Of a stretch of 64,000 nucleotides of DNA, positions 33,731-45,546 are shown piece by piece. The stretch's first letter is position 1, and the number at the start of each line of letters is the position of its first letter. The notes below the pieces were generated by a model, which had not been told where the DNA came from, made no database searches, and saw only the letters and a program-made list of their open reading frames with translations. Source of the DNA: Tethya wilhelma (Eukaryota > Porifera > Demospongiae > Tethyida > Tethyidae); the NCBI GenBank assembly GCA_964030475.1, contig CAXIPT010000060.1, positions 47,608-111,607 of the forward strand, read 5' to 3'. Position numbers and translations under genes: made by a program.

Positions 33731-35620
33731 AACAAAACAAAACTGTTAAGGGTGGTCGGTCATAGCAACACGCGAAGAGCACAGGCAGGAAGAATTGCGT
33801 CATAATTGTGTAGTTTGACATCACCACTAACCTCAACCGGAAGTATAGAATGATTGTGCATGAAGATTATGCATGGGATCTTACAACTAGACAGCTGGCT
33901 ACTTTTTTGTTGCTTTTTTACAGCACAAGCCCTTTTCAAAGAGAAAGAGGTCTTCAAAAGAGGCTGACACCAGGTGGCAACTATTCAAGACACTTGGAAG
34001 CAACAGAAAAGGTTTAACAGTACTACTATACACATCCATAACCAGTGATTGAGTAAGTATCAAAATTGAATGGTTTGTATTCCAGAAGTATAGATCGAGC
34101 TAGTGTAAACATTATATCAATTCCAGAAAATAAAGTGTCTATGAACTGGCTGGCTTTCAGGGGGACCGTCAAGATAACTCTGATACAGCAACAGAGCCAG
34201 ATGGTAGTATTTGAGCTGGTTTCCTAAGACTGAACAAATGGATGCTAAACTCAACTTGAAACTAAATGACGAGGAACTGGGCTGTTGAGGAGACAAAGTA
34301 CGGTCCAAAAGACTCCAAACAAGGGTGAATTTCCACCATTATAAGTTGTGGTGTACCACAAGGTAACAAGTACTATGTCGTCACTCCCAATATAAAATCT
34401 GGAAAAAAAATTAAAAGAAACCAACAGACTTGTGATCAACAAAAAACAAACAATATTTTATTTTTGCTTACAAGATTGCATGTATTTGTAGAATCTCTGC
34501 TCCATATGAAAATTAAGTTCTCTGCTACTTCAAGGTGTACAGATGCCATACTGAAAGAAGAATGATACAAGTGAGATAAAATGCACAAGTCAAGAGTATG
34601 TACTAAACAGCTATAGCCTAGTAATTTTTGTGGTTTTTGTTGTACACAAGTGTATATATCTTTCTGTAATGATGTTTTCCAAAAAAATAACCTCACTTCA
34701 AACATTCATACTAAGCACACACACAGAGTAGAAGCATGCAGAAGCACATTTTATGGTAATAGTAAAGACACATGGAGCTATAGACCATACACTACACTAG
34801 CAAATCACTGGCAATTCACTCATCATACATGGTACCATATGATTGTAGTAGTATATTGGATTACCTTCCTTTCAGAGCAGAACTTGAGCTAGTCCCAGAG
34901 TTTCACTGTAGTATGGAAGTATCACTAGCATGACTGAAGCTAAGACATGTTTGGATCTTGAGAAACCAACGACAAAGCAGTGTGACTCATTTCATCTCGG
35001 TGCTCTTCAATTAGAGAGACAACAGTCAGTCACTTTGAGGTGAAGTTAACAGCTTTGAGTCGACCAGTCTGACCTACAGTAATACCTCAACCATTGCTCT
35101 CCTTGTTACCAACCAGATTTCACCTCAGCTGGCCATTCTGTAGCAGCTACCACGATCTCAAAAGATTTCACTCTGATCTGCCAAGTGTACAAATAATTTT
35201 CAACTCGCCGCGTTCAATGCTAAATAAACTGCGTACTCAGACACTCCACTTTAAAGAGGCAGCTTCTTTGATGTACCGCTTTTTGTAAAATCTCTCTTTG
35301 TGATCACCGCAAGAGTGCCAAATTTAGAACATAAACTGCCTGACGTCAACTCTTTAGAAGTACGTATTCTTTTTTCCATTTATTCATCCCTGATTGGTTA
35401 GATCAGTGGGTGTGTCGAAAAAAATCGAACAAAGACAGTGTACGCAGCCAAGAAATGGCAAAAAACGATACGTAGAAGTGTTTAGCAGCTAAAAATTAGT
35501 ACGTATGCCTCCTTGGTTCTTCGAACGTTCTAGTTCATGTTGAAATAGATGCGATAGGCAGATGACAGGAAGTCGGTGAAAAAGCTGCTATTCAGGAAAA
35601 AAATTTTCTAGCGTGCTCAN
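33731..35620. other. No supported gene
   Basis: Only short frames without splice signals or known motifs were seen. The stretch ends at an N (35620). Confidence 0.4.
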
Positions 35621-36450
35621 TAGTACGGAATGGCCGAACGTCCCATAGACACAATACAAAATGTTTATGATCATAAAAATCTAGTAAAACAAAGTGGAGT
35701 CTTTAAACTTGCTCAGAGGCTCTCTGTGATAGATTACCAATTGCATGCAAGGCCAAAAACTCACAGAAACTTCTTCGGCACCAGAAGTGCTAGTGGGAAG
35801 CCACAATAGTGACATTTTTTGTTCTTTAACTTACGTACGTACTTTTTACCTGACTTACTTGAAAAGGATTTCCAGAGAACCAGAATGCGTTGAGCCAACT
35901 TGATGGCACAAAGTAAGTTCTTTCCATGAGTACTACATATACATTCCTTGATACTCGTTTTCATCTTAATAGACCTAAACAAAACTAGAAAGCTTTGAAA
36001 TTTTGAGTATTATACGTACGTTAGTATGTATAGTAGGAATGGGCAAACTGTCCCATAGACACAATACAAAATGTTGGTCCCTATAAAAATCTAGTCAAAC
36101 AAAATTAAAACTTCAAAGTTGCTCAGAGGCTCTCAATGACAAATCACCAACTGCATGCAAGGCCTAAAACTCGCCAAAACTTTTCTCAGCACTCGTAGAG
36201 AGTGCTAGTGGGAAGCCACAATAGTGCCATTTTTGTTCTTCTAACTTACTTACGTACTTCCTAACTGACTTACTTAAAAGAATTTCCAGAGAACCAGAAT
36301 GTGTTGAGCCAACTTTGACAGCACAAAGTAAGTTCTTTTCGTGGGTACTACATTCCTTGATACTCGTTTCGATCATAAATATGCCTAAAAAAAAATAATA
36401 AGCTTTGAAACTTAGTGTATAAATTTATGTACTACAATGCAGGTTTGATA
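35621..36450 (+). repeat. Two tandem copies of the dispersed repeat family
   Basis: Copy one (35621-36010) starts at the N and copy two (36011-36450) begins TACGTACGTTAGTATGTATAG. Both carry the GACACAATACAAAATGTT, CTCAGAGGCTCTC and GTTGAGCCAACTT blocks in the same order. Neither reaches a hairpin MITE. Confidence 0.8.
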
Positions 36451-36636
36451 TTTTTTCAGATCCTATACACTATACTGAGCAAGCTAAAATAAGCTAAGCG
36501 GGGAGTTTTATCTACCGCCTATTTCAATTTGGGATTCGCTTTTTTCACTCGATCTGAAGAACGGAAGTCACGTGTTACTAACGTGATTCCACTTATAATT
36601 AAATTTTACGCGGGAATTTCAATAAGTCCTGTAAAA

Positions 36637-36834
36637 ATGACCTCTAAGCCGAGTTGGACAACCAACCTCTGTGCTGTAGGCTTGCACTACTATGCTGGTG
36701 TAGTTGATGATGCTGAAGAGTTATTAGATAGGGTGTCCAACGTCAAATTTCAAGAGCAGCAAATTGAAGTCATTGCTAGTTATTTGTGTAGACCTACTAT
36801 AGGTCAACTGAAAGATATATATGGTTTGATGTAA
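36637..36834 (+). CDS. Small hypothetical ORF, 65 codons
   Basis: ATG at 36637 opens MTSKPSWTTNLCAVGLHYYA and continues through DDAEELLDRVSNVKFQEQQI to a TAA. The last third is repeated in the inverted-repeat arms (39490-39600 plus strand, 37130-37245 minus strand), where it continues past this stop. No family is recognised. It may be a remnant of a mobile-element gene. Confidence 0.25.
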   Translation: MTSKPSWTTNLCAVGLHYYAGVVDDAEELLDRVSNVKFQEQQIEVIASYLCRPTIGQLKDIYGLM

Positions 36835-36905
36835 TCATGCATTGTTTTCCTTCACGAGGCATTTCAATAAAACACAAATTCCCAAAATAATGGTCACGTG
36901 ACCAG
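36745..36905 (+). repeat. Diverged third copy of the inverted-repeat arm end
   Basis: TCCAACGTCAAATTTCAAGA through GGTCACGTGACC matches 39490-39665 in direct orientation and 37075-37245 in inverted orientation, with more differences than those two show to each other. Confidence 0.8.
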
Positions 36906-38473
36906 AATATTGTACGCGTATGTACGCATGCATGTACACCGCGTGCTATTGCCGCATTTGTCACAAGCAGTAAGAATCTTGCAAACACTCATAAAAAGAT
37001 AACACAGTCCTAGAACATTGCTTACAGCCAGGCCTCACCAAATTTGCTATTGTAGTGGACCTAGTATGGCATTTTGGTCACGTGACCATCATTTGCGAAT
37101 TTGTGTTTTTAGTGAAATGCCTCGCAAAGGAAAACAATGCGTGATTGCATCAAACCAGATATATTTTTCATTTGATCTATAGTAGGTCTACACAAATAAC
37201 TAGTAATGACTTCAATTTGCTGCTCTTGAAATTTGACGTTGGACACCCTATATTAGAAAATCACAAGAGAGCCACCAAAAGTTCCTTTGGAACTAGAAGC
37301 TCAACAAAGAAAAGTGACTGTGCTCAAAGTCATGTACCCAAGGAAACCGCTGAAAATCATGATCCAAACTTCCAGAGTGTCACACCAGTGGTGAGTTTGC
37401 ATATTATTTACCTCAAGTATCTAGGACTTTCACACAGCATTACTTAATTCAATTGCAAATTATCACTGATTCTCTGGCAATGACCACCATCACTGAGTAG
37501 CCTGTGCCCAGGCGGCATGCTGCAGCTGCAGTCAGTCTGAAGCAGATCTGAGTCAGACATTTTAACTTGATTATTATGATACAGATTATAGTGATATTTA
37601 CTAGCTACAGTTATGGTCGAGTTGCTGTAGTACAAGTGATAAAACACAGTGCTTTACACACACGTATTATGTCCGTGGCAATCTACACATGCACACACCN
37701 TAAGATCCTTCACGGGCTGGGCTAGGAGAGCATCATGGTGTGAGTATTGTGTGTCTCTTGAACATGACTCTGCGAGTGCCCTTTTGATTTGTTGCATGCA
37801 ACAATGAAGAGAGAGAACAGAAGACCTAGTTTGCAGCTGATCAAGTTGATAGCCAGGTATAATTTTGTATATGCTGACAAGAAATTAAGACAACAATCAT
37901 CCAAAAACTCATCCATGCTTTATTTTCTTTCTCTACATGTCTTGTTGCATGCATATGCAGTTTGCATACTCCTTTGATGAGGAAAATAGAGTGTTAAACA
38001 ATACAGAAGCACCGGTATCATTAAGCAGGACCGTCAGAACCATTGAATAAAAGTAAGAGGTATATAATTTTGTATACGACAAGAAAACTAAATTAACAAT
38101 TATACAAAAACTCGATCGTCCATGGATGAACGCTTAATTCCTTTCTCTGTCTCATTGCAGTTTGTATGCAGAACAGTCTGAACTATTGAATAAAAATATA
38201 TTTCTTCCCACTTACACATGCATATATAATGCAGACAGTATCACAATAATGTAACATTGTTTTCTTAATGTTACATGTATTAGCTAGCTGGAAATGATGG
38301 TTTATAACAAAAGCTTGCTTGTTGTGCCTTGTATACATGATTCCTGATGTCTGTAGATGTGGGATAGTATGCTCTGTCAGTGAGTTCAGGCTTTTGCTCA
38401 GGGCAAAGTACATGCATTGTGTAGTGTTTGAGTGCTCGTTTAACCTCTTGTGTATCTGTAATTCCTTCAGATA

Positions 38474-38863
38474 CTAACTCATAAATTTTTCTGTGATCTT
38501 CGGATGGATACGCTGGGCATACCCTGCTGCACCCCTGGTGTGGTGGAAAGAATGATGTACTTCTTCAGTTGGTAGAAGTACATGGTACTTAGTACTAGTG
38601 TTGATTTGTTTTCCACTTAAAATTGCATTTTCCAGCATTATTAACATTTGTTTTTTTCTTTCTTTCAGTTTGCATGAACCAAGATGAGCAGCTTCCACCT
38701 GGGACAGCTTGTAGTCAGGATACAATGTGATAGTGCGTACTGTGATATGTGCCTGACAGCCAATCTTTCTAGATCCTTGTATTCTAATACGGTCTGATTT
38801 ACTCTGGTGTTCCTTGTAGTAATGCTTGCCAAACTGACAATCAAGTTTCCTTATTGATGACAC
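38474..38863 (-). pseudogene. FAR1-like DNA-binding fragment of a MULE-type protein
   Basis: The frame includes IRIQGSRKIGCQAHITVRTI and QVEAAHLGSCKLKERKKQ, resembling the WRKY/FAR1-type region that precedes MULE transposase domains. No catalytic domain follows. It is probably a stray N-terminal exon. Confidence 0.4.
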
Positions 38864-38951
38864 TCTGAATGGTGTGCTGTCAAACTCAATGTTTTTCCCC
38901 TCTATTCTTTGATTCCAAAAGAATCGAGGTTTAACTTTTGTCTAGACAGTC

Positions 38952-38954
<3 letters not shown>

Positions 38955-39004
<50 letters not shown>

Positions 39005-39038
39005 TGTGTGTATGTATGTGTGTGTGTGTGTGTATGTC
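38955..39038 (+). repeat. (TG)n microsatellite
   Basis: Long TG run with a few TATG interruptions, abutting the right inverted-repeat arm at 39041. Confidence 0.95.
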
Positions 39039-39699
39039 ATGGTGTGTGCATGTGTAGATTGCCACGGACATAATACGTGTGTGTAAAGCACTGTGTTTTA
39101 TCACTTGTACTACAGCAACTCGACCATAACTGTAGCTAGTAAATATCACTATAATCTGTATCATAATAATCAAGTTAAAATGTCTGACTCAGATCTGCTT
39201 CAGACTGACTGCAGCTGCAGCATGCCGCCTGGGCACAGGCTACTCAGTGATGGTGGTCATTGCCAGAGAATCAGTGATAATTTGCAATTGAATTAAGTAA
39301 TGCTGTGTGAAAGTCCTAGATACTTGAGGTAAATAATATGCAAACTCACCACTGGTGTGACACTCTGGAAGTTTGGATCATGATTTTCAGCGGTTTCCTT
39401 GGGTACATGACTTTGAGCACAGTCACTTTTCTTTGTTGAGCTTCTAGTTCCAAAGGAACTTTTGGTGGCTCTCTTGTGATTTTCTAATATAGGGTGTCCA
39501 ACGTCAAATTTCAAGAGCAGCAAATTGAAGTCATTACTAGTTATTTGTGTAGACCTACTATAGATCAAATGAAAAATATATCTGGTTTGATGCAATCACG
39601 CATTGTTTTCCTTTGCGAGGCATTTCACTAAAAACACAAATTCGCAAATGATGGTCACGTGACCAAAATGCCATACTAGGTCCAGTGATTTTGTACTGG

Positions 39700-40500
39700 T
39701 CTTCAGCTTGCTGCAACAATTCTGTATCTACATGTGGCAATCTTTACCAGATACTATAGGAATGGTAATCAAGTTGTGGCTAATATGTTCTAGAGTTTCA
39801 AAAATCAACATTGAATATGCTTCTACGAAGCTTTATCTAAGGAGATATAGTGGATTTTGGTTAAAATAAAATTTAGAACTCAAAATTTGCCAAGTAGAGA
39901 AGTTACACTGTCTAGAAGTCAGTGTTAGTAGAAACTTACTTTGGTTCTGCAGGGGCAGACACTGAGACTTTCTTTCTACTGTGTGTACAAAGTATTCTAG
40001 AACACAACAAAACATTCAGCTAAGAGCACAAGGCAGCTGCCTGCTGACATCTGAGCCAGCCACAATTTGTTTGTGGCTCTTTTCTTAGAAAAACTCAGTG
40101 TCTGACCCTGGAGTGAAGAGTGAACAATTAGATAATAGCCCATGCATATGTGGTTCTAAGTTTTGCCAGTTCTTCAAATTTTGAGTTCTAAAATACACTG
40201 CCATATCGTGTATCTAAAATAACTGGCCTATACTGATAATCATATTCATGACTGGGCTATAATCATATTCATGACCCAAATTGCCAACTGTACATCGTAA
40301 CCTTAACAAACTTTTGTTTCTGAGAGTAATAGTTAGACTTGAAAGTTTTTTTTGCAAGAAGTAACTATCATTCTTTGACTTAAATAGAAAATACGCGCGA
40401 ATATAGTTGAATTCCTCTGATTACCTTAGTGTAGGGTACATGTGGCTTGCAGGAAATCATCTGGTGAGGAAAATAAACACCAAGCCCTATAGGCGAAAAT
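39700..40500. other. No supported gene
   Basis: AT-rich DNA with only short frames. Some of it may be the degraded 3' part of the gypsy element that follows on the minus strand. Confidence 0.35.
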
Positions 40501-40524
40501 GTTCTACACATCAAAGCCTTTCAG

Positions 40525-41040
40525 CTATTTAGAACATTGGGTCCAACTCCACTTGTTGAGGTTGAGTGTGATACGATACTCTTTACACCTGTGGAGGAAT
40601 TGGCGGACGTGCTCTGCATGATCCTCCGGGTCCTTGTCGTAGATGACTATGTCGTCAACTACGCGACGATAACCAGTCAATCCAGCGAATGCTTCATCCA
40701 TTCGTCTGTTGTAGTGCTCTGATATTGACGATATGCCATAAGGGGCTCTCAAAAATTTGAAGCGGCCAAATGGCGTGATGAATGTTGTCAAATCCTGGCT
40801 CGACTCGTCGAGTGGACACTGATGGTACCCTTTCATGGCATCCAATTTCGTGAATATCTGTGCATTGCTTGCAGTGATATCTGCTACAGCTTGGGCGGGC
40901 GTCNNNNNNNNNNNNNNNNNNNNNNNNNNNNNNNNNNNNNNNNNNNNNNGTCTGCACAACCCAGTGTAACTTTTCATGGGCTATCTTGTGGTACCAAACT
41001 TGGAGTAGTTGCACCAGCTGGTAGGTCAAAAATCGCGTCC
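40525..41040 (-). pseudogene. Ty3/gypsy reverse transcriptase fragment with assembly gap
   Basis: The minus strand encodes FTKLDAMKGYHQCPLDESSQ, TTFITPFGRFKFLRAPYGIS and YRRVVDDIVIYDKDPEDHAEH: RT fingers and palm, with the YxDD-type box read as VVDD. A run of 46 N (40904-40949) splits it from an upstream HEKLHWVVQ-like part. The frame is lost after LNLNKW. No LTRs, gag or integrase are visible nearby. Confidence 0.75.
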
Positions 41041-41074
41041 GAATTCGATGGTGGCCGATAATTGGTGGCTTACT

Positions 41075-41220
41075 CTACCGGTAGTCCGTATACTTTCCTA
41101 TTGCTTTTGTATTGCAGAATTACGTAATATAAAGTATCCGGATTTTGCCGGTGCTGCATTAAAGTACCGGCACCATTGACTGCAATATATTTAGCTTAGT
41201 TTACGGTGCCCGGTACTCTA
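41075..41220. mobile_element. Short MITE, GTAGTCCGTATAC family
   Basis: ACCGGTAGTCCGTATACTTT at one end and TTTACGGTGCCCGGTAC at the other, with internal TATCCGGATTT and CATTGACTGCAATATAT. The same blocks in opposite order occur at 54943-55082. Confidence 0.6.
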
Positions 41221-41254
41221 GCCACAGCGTTTTGTTTTCTCCTTTGTGACCTAC

Positions 41255-41583
41255 TTGAACGGGATTTCCACAGAAACAAAAGGCAGTGAACCAACTTAAA
41301 CTGCACCTGTTAACTTGATTTTATCCGTACGTTCTTTGATACTCCTTTTCTGTCTAAACGTTAGCAAACCAAATCTAGGCAGCTTTGAAAAAAAATTAGT
41401 GTATTGTATATGTAGCCAGTTAATGTAGGTAAAGGTCGTCATAGACCACGTGGTTTTCACTCATAATACGCATGCGCATTCAATATTTCTGCAAGCACTA
41501 GCATATTTGCTTTTTGCAAAGACTGAGCAGTCTTTGATAACTTTCATGCAATTAAGTACTATAGTGTTGAAAAAAGTGCAAGA
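41255..41583 (+). repeat. Diverged copy of the dispersed repeat family
   Basis: The ACTTGAACGGGATTTCC, AGACCACGTGGTTTT and CATACGCATGCGCATT-like blocks keep the family order, closest to the 57331 copy. Confidence 0.6.
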
Positions 41584-41814
41584 ACAAGTAGTAAAATTTT
41601 TGTAAAAGTAAGCAGTGTAGGAAGGGCAGTGCTGGAAAAGCAATGAAACAAGGGAAGACTCAAAACTTTGGCACATGCATGATTCAGTGACTAAGACTTG
41701 GAATAAAAATGAATTTGTCATGTGCCGAAGTTCTGAGTCTTCCTTTATTTTATTGTTTTGCAGCACTGCTAATTCTTACACTGCTTATTTTACACTGAAA
41801 ATTTTACTACTTGT
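41584..41814. mobile_element. Long-TIR hairpin MITE, short copy (231 bp)
   Basis: Starts ACAAGTAGTAAAATTTT and ends AATTTTACTACTTGT. The arms include AGTGTAGGAAGGGCAGTGCT. The loop is much reduced compared with the 400-bp copies. Confidence 0.8.
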
Positions 41815-41913
41815 AATATGATAATGATCAACATTTTGTATTGTGTCAATGGGGCAAACAACCTATTCCTACTATACGTACTACCATACTACCGTATGTA
41901 TGATTATAGCAAA

Positions 41914-42412
41914 ATGACACATGCATACATTCAGGGTGAGGCAGATAAGCAATACGAGTGCTTGAAAGCAAAATTTCCAAGGTTTAAGTCAAAAAGTTTA
42001 ACACAAGTTTTAAAGAAAGTAGATACAGAGGAGCTTAATAGATTAGATAATGAAGGATGTAAATCAACTTGTCTTGACCAAAATTTTATACAAGATTCAA
42101 AGAGTAAAGATAAGAATTTAAAAGCTTGCAATTGTATATGTGACAATATCAACATTTTGAGATCAGGCTGTGACATCAGTCAATATTCTAGTAAATTGGT
42201 TAGAAAGAAAATTCTTGAATCTACCAGTCTGAGGGAATGTGAACAAGCATGCTACAATGAACACAATCACAGTAGTAAAGGATTAAAAGGGGAAAAGTCC
42301 CAAACAGGGTCAAAATCACACTCTCAAAGCATCTCAATTAGGAACTGGCAAGGACAGGACAATGACTTCCTAGAAAACTGCAAATGTATATGCAGAGAAA
42401 TTCACTCTGATG
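41914..42412 (+). CDS. Second copy of the cysteine-rich exon (inverted paralogue)
   Basis: ATG at 41914 opens a frame nearly identical to the exon at 33639-33144 (about nine residue changes and one added Lys), with the same CKSTC, CNCIC, CEQAC and CKCIC modules and the same donor (GATG|GTTAGT). No Thr-rich second exon is seen downstream in 42413-43185, so this copy is either truncated or spliced to something else. Confidence 0.6.
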
Positions 42413-42731
42413 GTTAGTTATTAACAGTCCTATATAATGTAAAAGCCCTTCCAATTTCAGCGAGGAATTTCTAATCAGTGGTTTTATTGATAACTGAATA
42501 AAGTTGTGCTTAGTTTAGCAATAATTTTAATGGATTTGTTGTTATTGCTAACTTTCATAAATAGAATTGGCAACAAGACTAAAACTTGTGTAAATTTTTA
42601 ACAAACAATTGCAGTTCAGTCCACAGATTTAGGATCATCCAAAACTTAGAAAGTAACAAGTATTTTAGATCTGTTTCAAAAATGCTTTAGTTAGATCTTG
42701 TTTTACATTAAAAACTCTGGAAGGAGAAAAT

Positions 42732-42940
42732 GTTGAAATTTCAAGAGTACACTTTGTTTGAAATTTCAACAGTTTTTTTGGAAAACAAAGTTAGTTGAAA
42801 TTTGAACACAATTTCTCAGCAGTTTGTTGAAATTTCAACAAATTCTCAGTGTTGAAATTTCAATAAATTCTCAGTTTGTTGAAATTTCAACAAACTTGGT
42901 ATACTAACTGCATGTCTCAATTGTTGAAATTTTAACCAAA
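42732..42940. repeat. Array of the palindrome GTTGAAATTTCAAC
   Basis: About seven copies of TTGAAATTTCAA or one-base variants lie within 210 bp, spaced 20-40 bp apart. Some are extended to TTTGTTGAAATTTCAACAAA. Confidence 0.85.
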
Positions 42941-43185
42941 CAAATATAGTGCAACTACTGTGCTGGAATAAAGGATTAGAACATGAAAATAGCAATTTTA
43001 CAGTAGAACTAAAAATACAACAACATAATACAAGAACAGTTACAACACTGAAGTACTGTTTAGTCCACATGAGTTTAGCTTGTATCAGTTTAAAATGACC
43101 TGTAAAAATTAAGATGAGTAAAATGTCAATGTCCATAATTATAAGCACAGCAACATGCCTTATCCTTTGAAAATACAACACACCT

Positions 43186-45155
43186 TTACTTGTATGCTTT
43201 CTTCATTTCTTTCTTTATCTTTGGATCAATTTTGTCATCAGACGTGAACAGTACGTTTCTATATACTATGTCTGAGGCATCCACTTCTTCCCAGATCACA
43301 GTTCTTCTTCCGTTCCGATATTTATACAACTTCCACTTTCTATTCCATTTTCCGTCATACCACTCAACTAAAATCTTACTTCCATTCACCTCCTTCACCC
43401 TTGCCAACTGGGGCCTCTCTAAATACTTCTCCATGAGAAGAGCAACATTGCTGCCAACTACTATAAACAGGATCCAGATAAGATCCGGAAAAATTTTTTC
43501 CGGATTCTGAAATTTCGAAGAGTTTTGAAAGCTTAGATCTAAGCCACTTGATTAGGCCTAAGCAGGTCCATGCTTAGACCTAAGCTTCATAGCTTAGACC
43601 TAATCATTGAAGCTTAGGTCTAAGCTTAGAAGACTTAGGCCTAAGCTTAGATCTAAGCTTAGAAAGCTTAGGCCTAATCATTGAAGCTTAGGTCTAAGCT
43701 TGGACCTGCTTAGGCCTAATCAAGTGGCTTAGATCTAAGCTTTTAAAACTCTTCGAAATTTCAGAATCCGGAAAAAAAAATTCCGGATCTTATCTGGATC
43801 CTGTTTATAGCCTCCTGTAATTGTAAAATCAATTTTCAGACACATGCAAGTAATTATAGACACATTACTGCAGTCACACCCATCCACACACGCACGCATG
43901 CACACATGTGCACACACACACACACACACTCATGCGCACACACACACATACTCATGCGCACACACACACACACACATACACACACACACATACACACACA
44001 CACACACATACAAACACACAAACATACACAAACACACACACACACACAATTGCACACACACACACACACACACACTCAATGCCACAGAGAGCATACATAC
44101 AGTAGCACTCAAAAATAAAGTTCCCGTTTCATTTGCGTTGCATGGTAAAACATCGTGCAAACGCGCAAAATTAAATGCCAAAATGGCGGTTTGAAGTTAT
44201 TCATAGCCATTTCCATTTTCAGCTGGATTACGTAACGTTGAACGTAAAGTCAGCATTCTGAGCAAGAAAAATTTAGCGCTAGTCATTCTGAGGTCTTTTT
44301 GTTGGCTTGAAGGCAAGAAGACTAAGCGCTACCAATAGAGCACTCGGACAGCATTTTATTGTAGAGCAACAGTAAAGTAAAAAAGTTAGCTGAAAAAGAA
44401 ATTTTTTAGCAGCATGATCGATACAAACGGTAAGAAAAAAAGCCACAAGCATGGAGACTGACTTTACTAGGCTAGGTTGACTGTAGAAACTCTCCCTGTA
44501 GTACAGCACACGGGTTCTTGCTTTGTTTTCAAGCTTTAGAGCCTCGGAGCTGCTTTCAGTCCAATTTTGACACGCGATTTGCAACGTTTTGCTGCTACGT
44601 TGAAACTGTGTTTTTCATTTCCTTATGTAATGAGATTTGACATGTGGACGTAACGTTTTATGGAAGCATTTGCATGGGTGTTTTACGGAACGGGACGGAA
44701 ACTTTATTTTGAGGGGTAGTGTATTCTAGTCTTACCTCTTGTTGCCTGGGGCTGCTCTGGGTCTCTGACGAATCATTAGTCCTTCTGTCAGAAGTAGTAC
44801 GAGCCTGTAAACATGTGGTGAAAGGTCATGAATAACTATGCATGTATGGATGGTCTCTGACTAGGGAACTAGGTAAATAAAGATTTTTTTTTGCTGAGTA
44901 TCACTCCCAAATTTATTATCAGCACATAATGGTAGGAATGTTCAAAACTGGCTACATAATAGTTAATTGAACTAGTCAAGTGTACCTTTTTGGCTGGAGG
45001 TTGATTGCTGTCATTCCTTCCAGGTGTACTCAGAGAACTCTTACTAGTCTATGCAAACATAAAAAAACTAATGATGTACATGTTATTTTATCACAAGCCT
45101 TCTTAAACATAGCCAAAAAGCATACACACATATGCACACACATGCACGGGCGCGG

Positions 45156-45188
<33 letters not shown>

Positions 45189-45468
45189 GACACCGAGAGC
45201 ATACCAATATACACACAATGTATACACACTTTGCATGAGAGAGGACACAGGTGGACACAAAGGGAGAGATACCCACAGAGACATGTTGTTGCTGTAAAGT
45301 TACATAATCTAGTCTTACCTCTTGTTGTCTGACGCTGCTCTGGGTCTCTGACGAATCCTTGGCCTTCCTTCTGTTAGAAGTAGTACGAGCCTGTAAGTAT
45401 GTAGTGAAAGGTCACGTTAACAATACTATTGTACATGTATACTATTGTGAAGCTTAAATACAGAATTC

Positions 45469-45546
<78 letters not shown>

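Larger units (their letters stand above)
37056..39684. repeat. Large near-perfect inverted repeat, 644-bp arms
   Basis: The arm 37056-37699 is the reverse complement of 39041-39684 with essentially no differences: predicted frames within the arms are identical letter for letter. The left arm stops exactly at an N (37700). The 1.34-kb loop holds two diverged direct copies of one sequence (about 37855-37975 and 38050-38175), a FAR1-like fragment and a (TG)n tract. In the arms an exon-like segment lies at 37245-37390 and its mirror. It is either a young long-TIR element or foldback, or a contig joined in both orientations. Confidence 0.85.

Noticed and set aside
37145..37447. 100-codon frame identical to one at 39293-39595
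   Set aside because: Identity only reflects the inverted repeat; a splice donor at about 37391 shows at most part of it could be an exon, and the product is unknown.
43854..44194. Several overlapping frames of His-Thr, Cys-Val or Ala-Thr repeats
   Set aside because: They are translations of a CA dinucleotide repeat in different phases.
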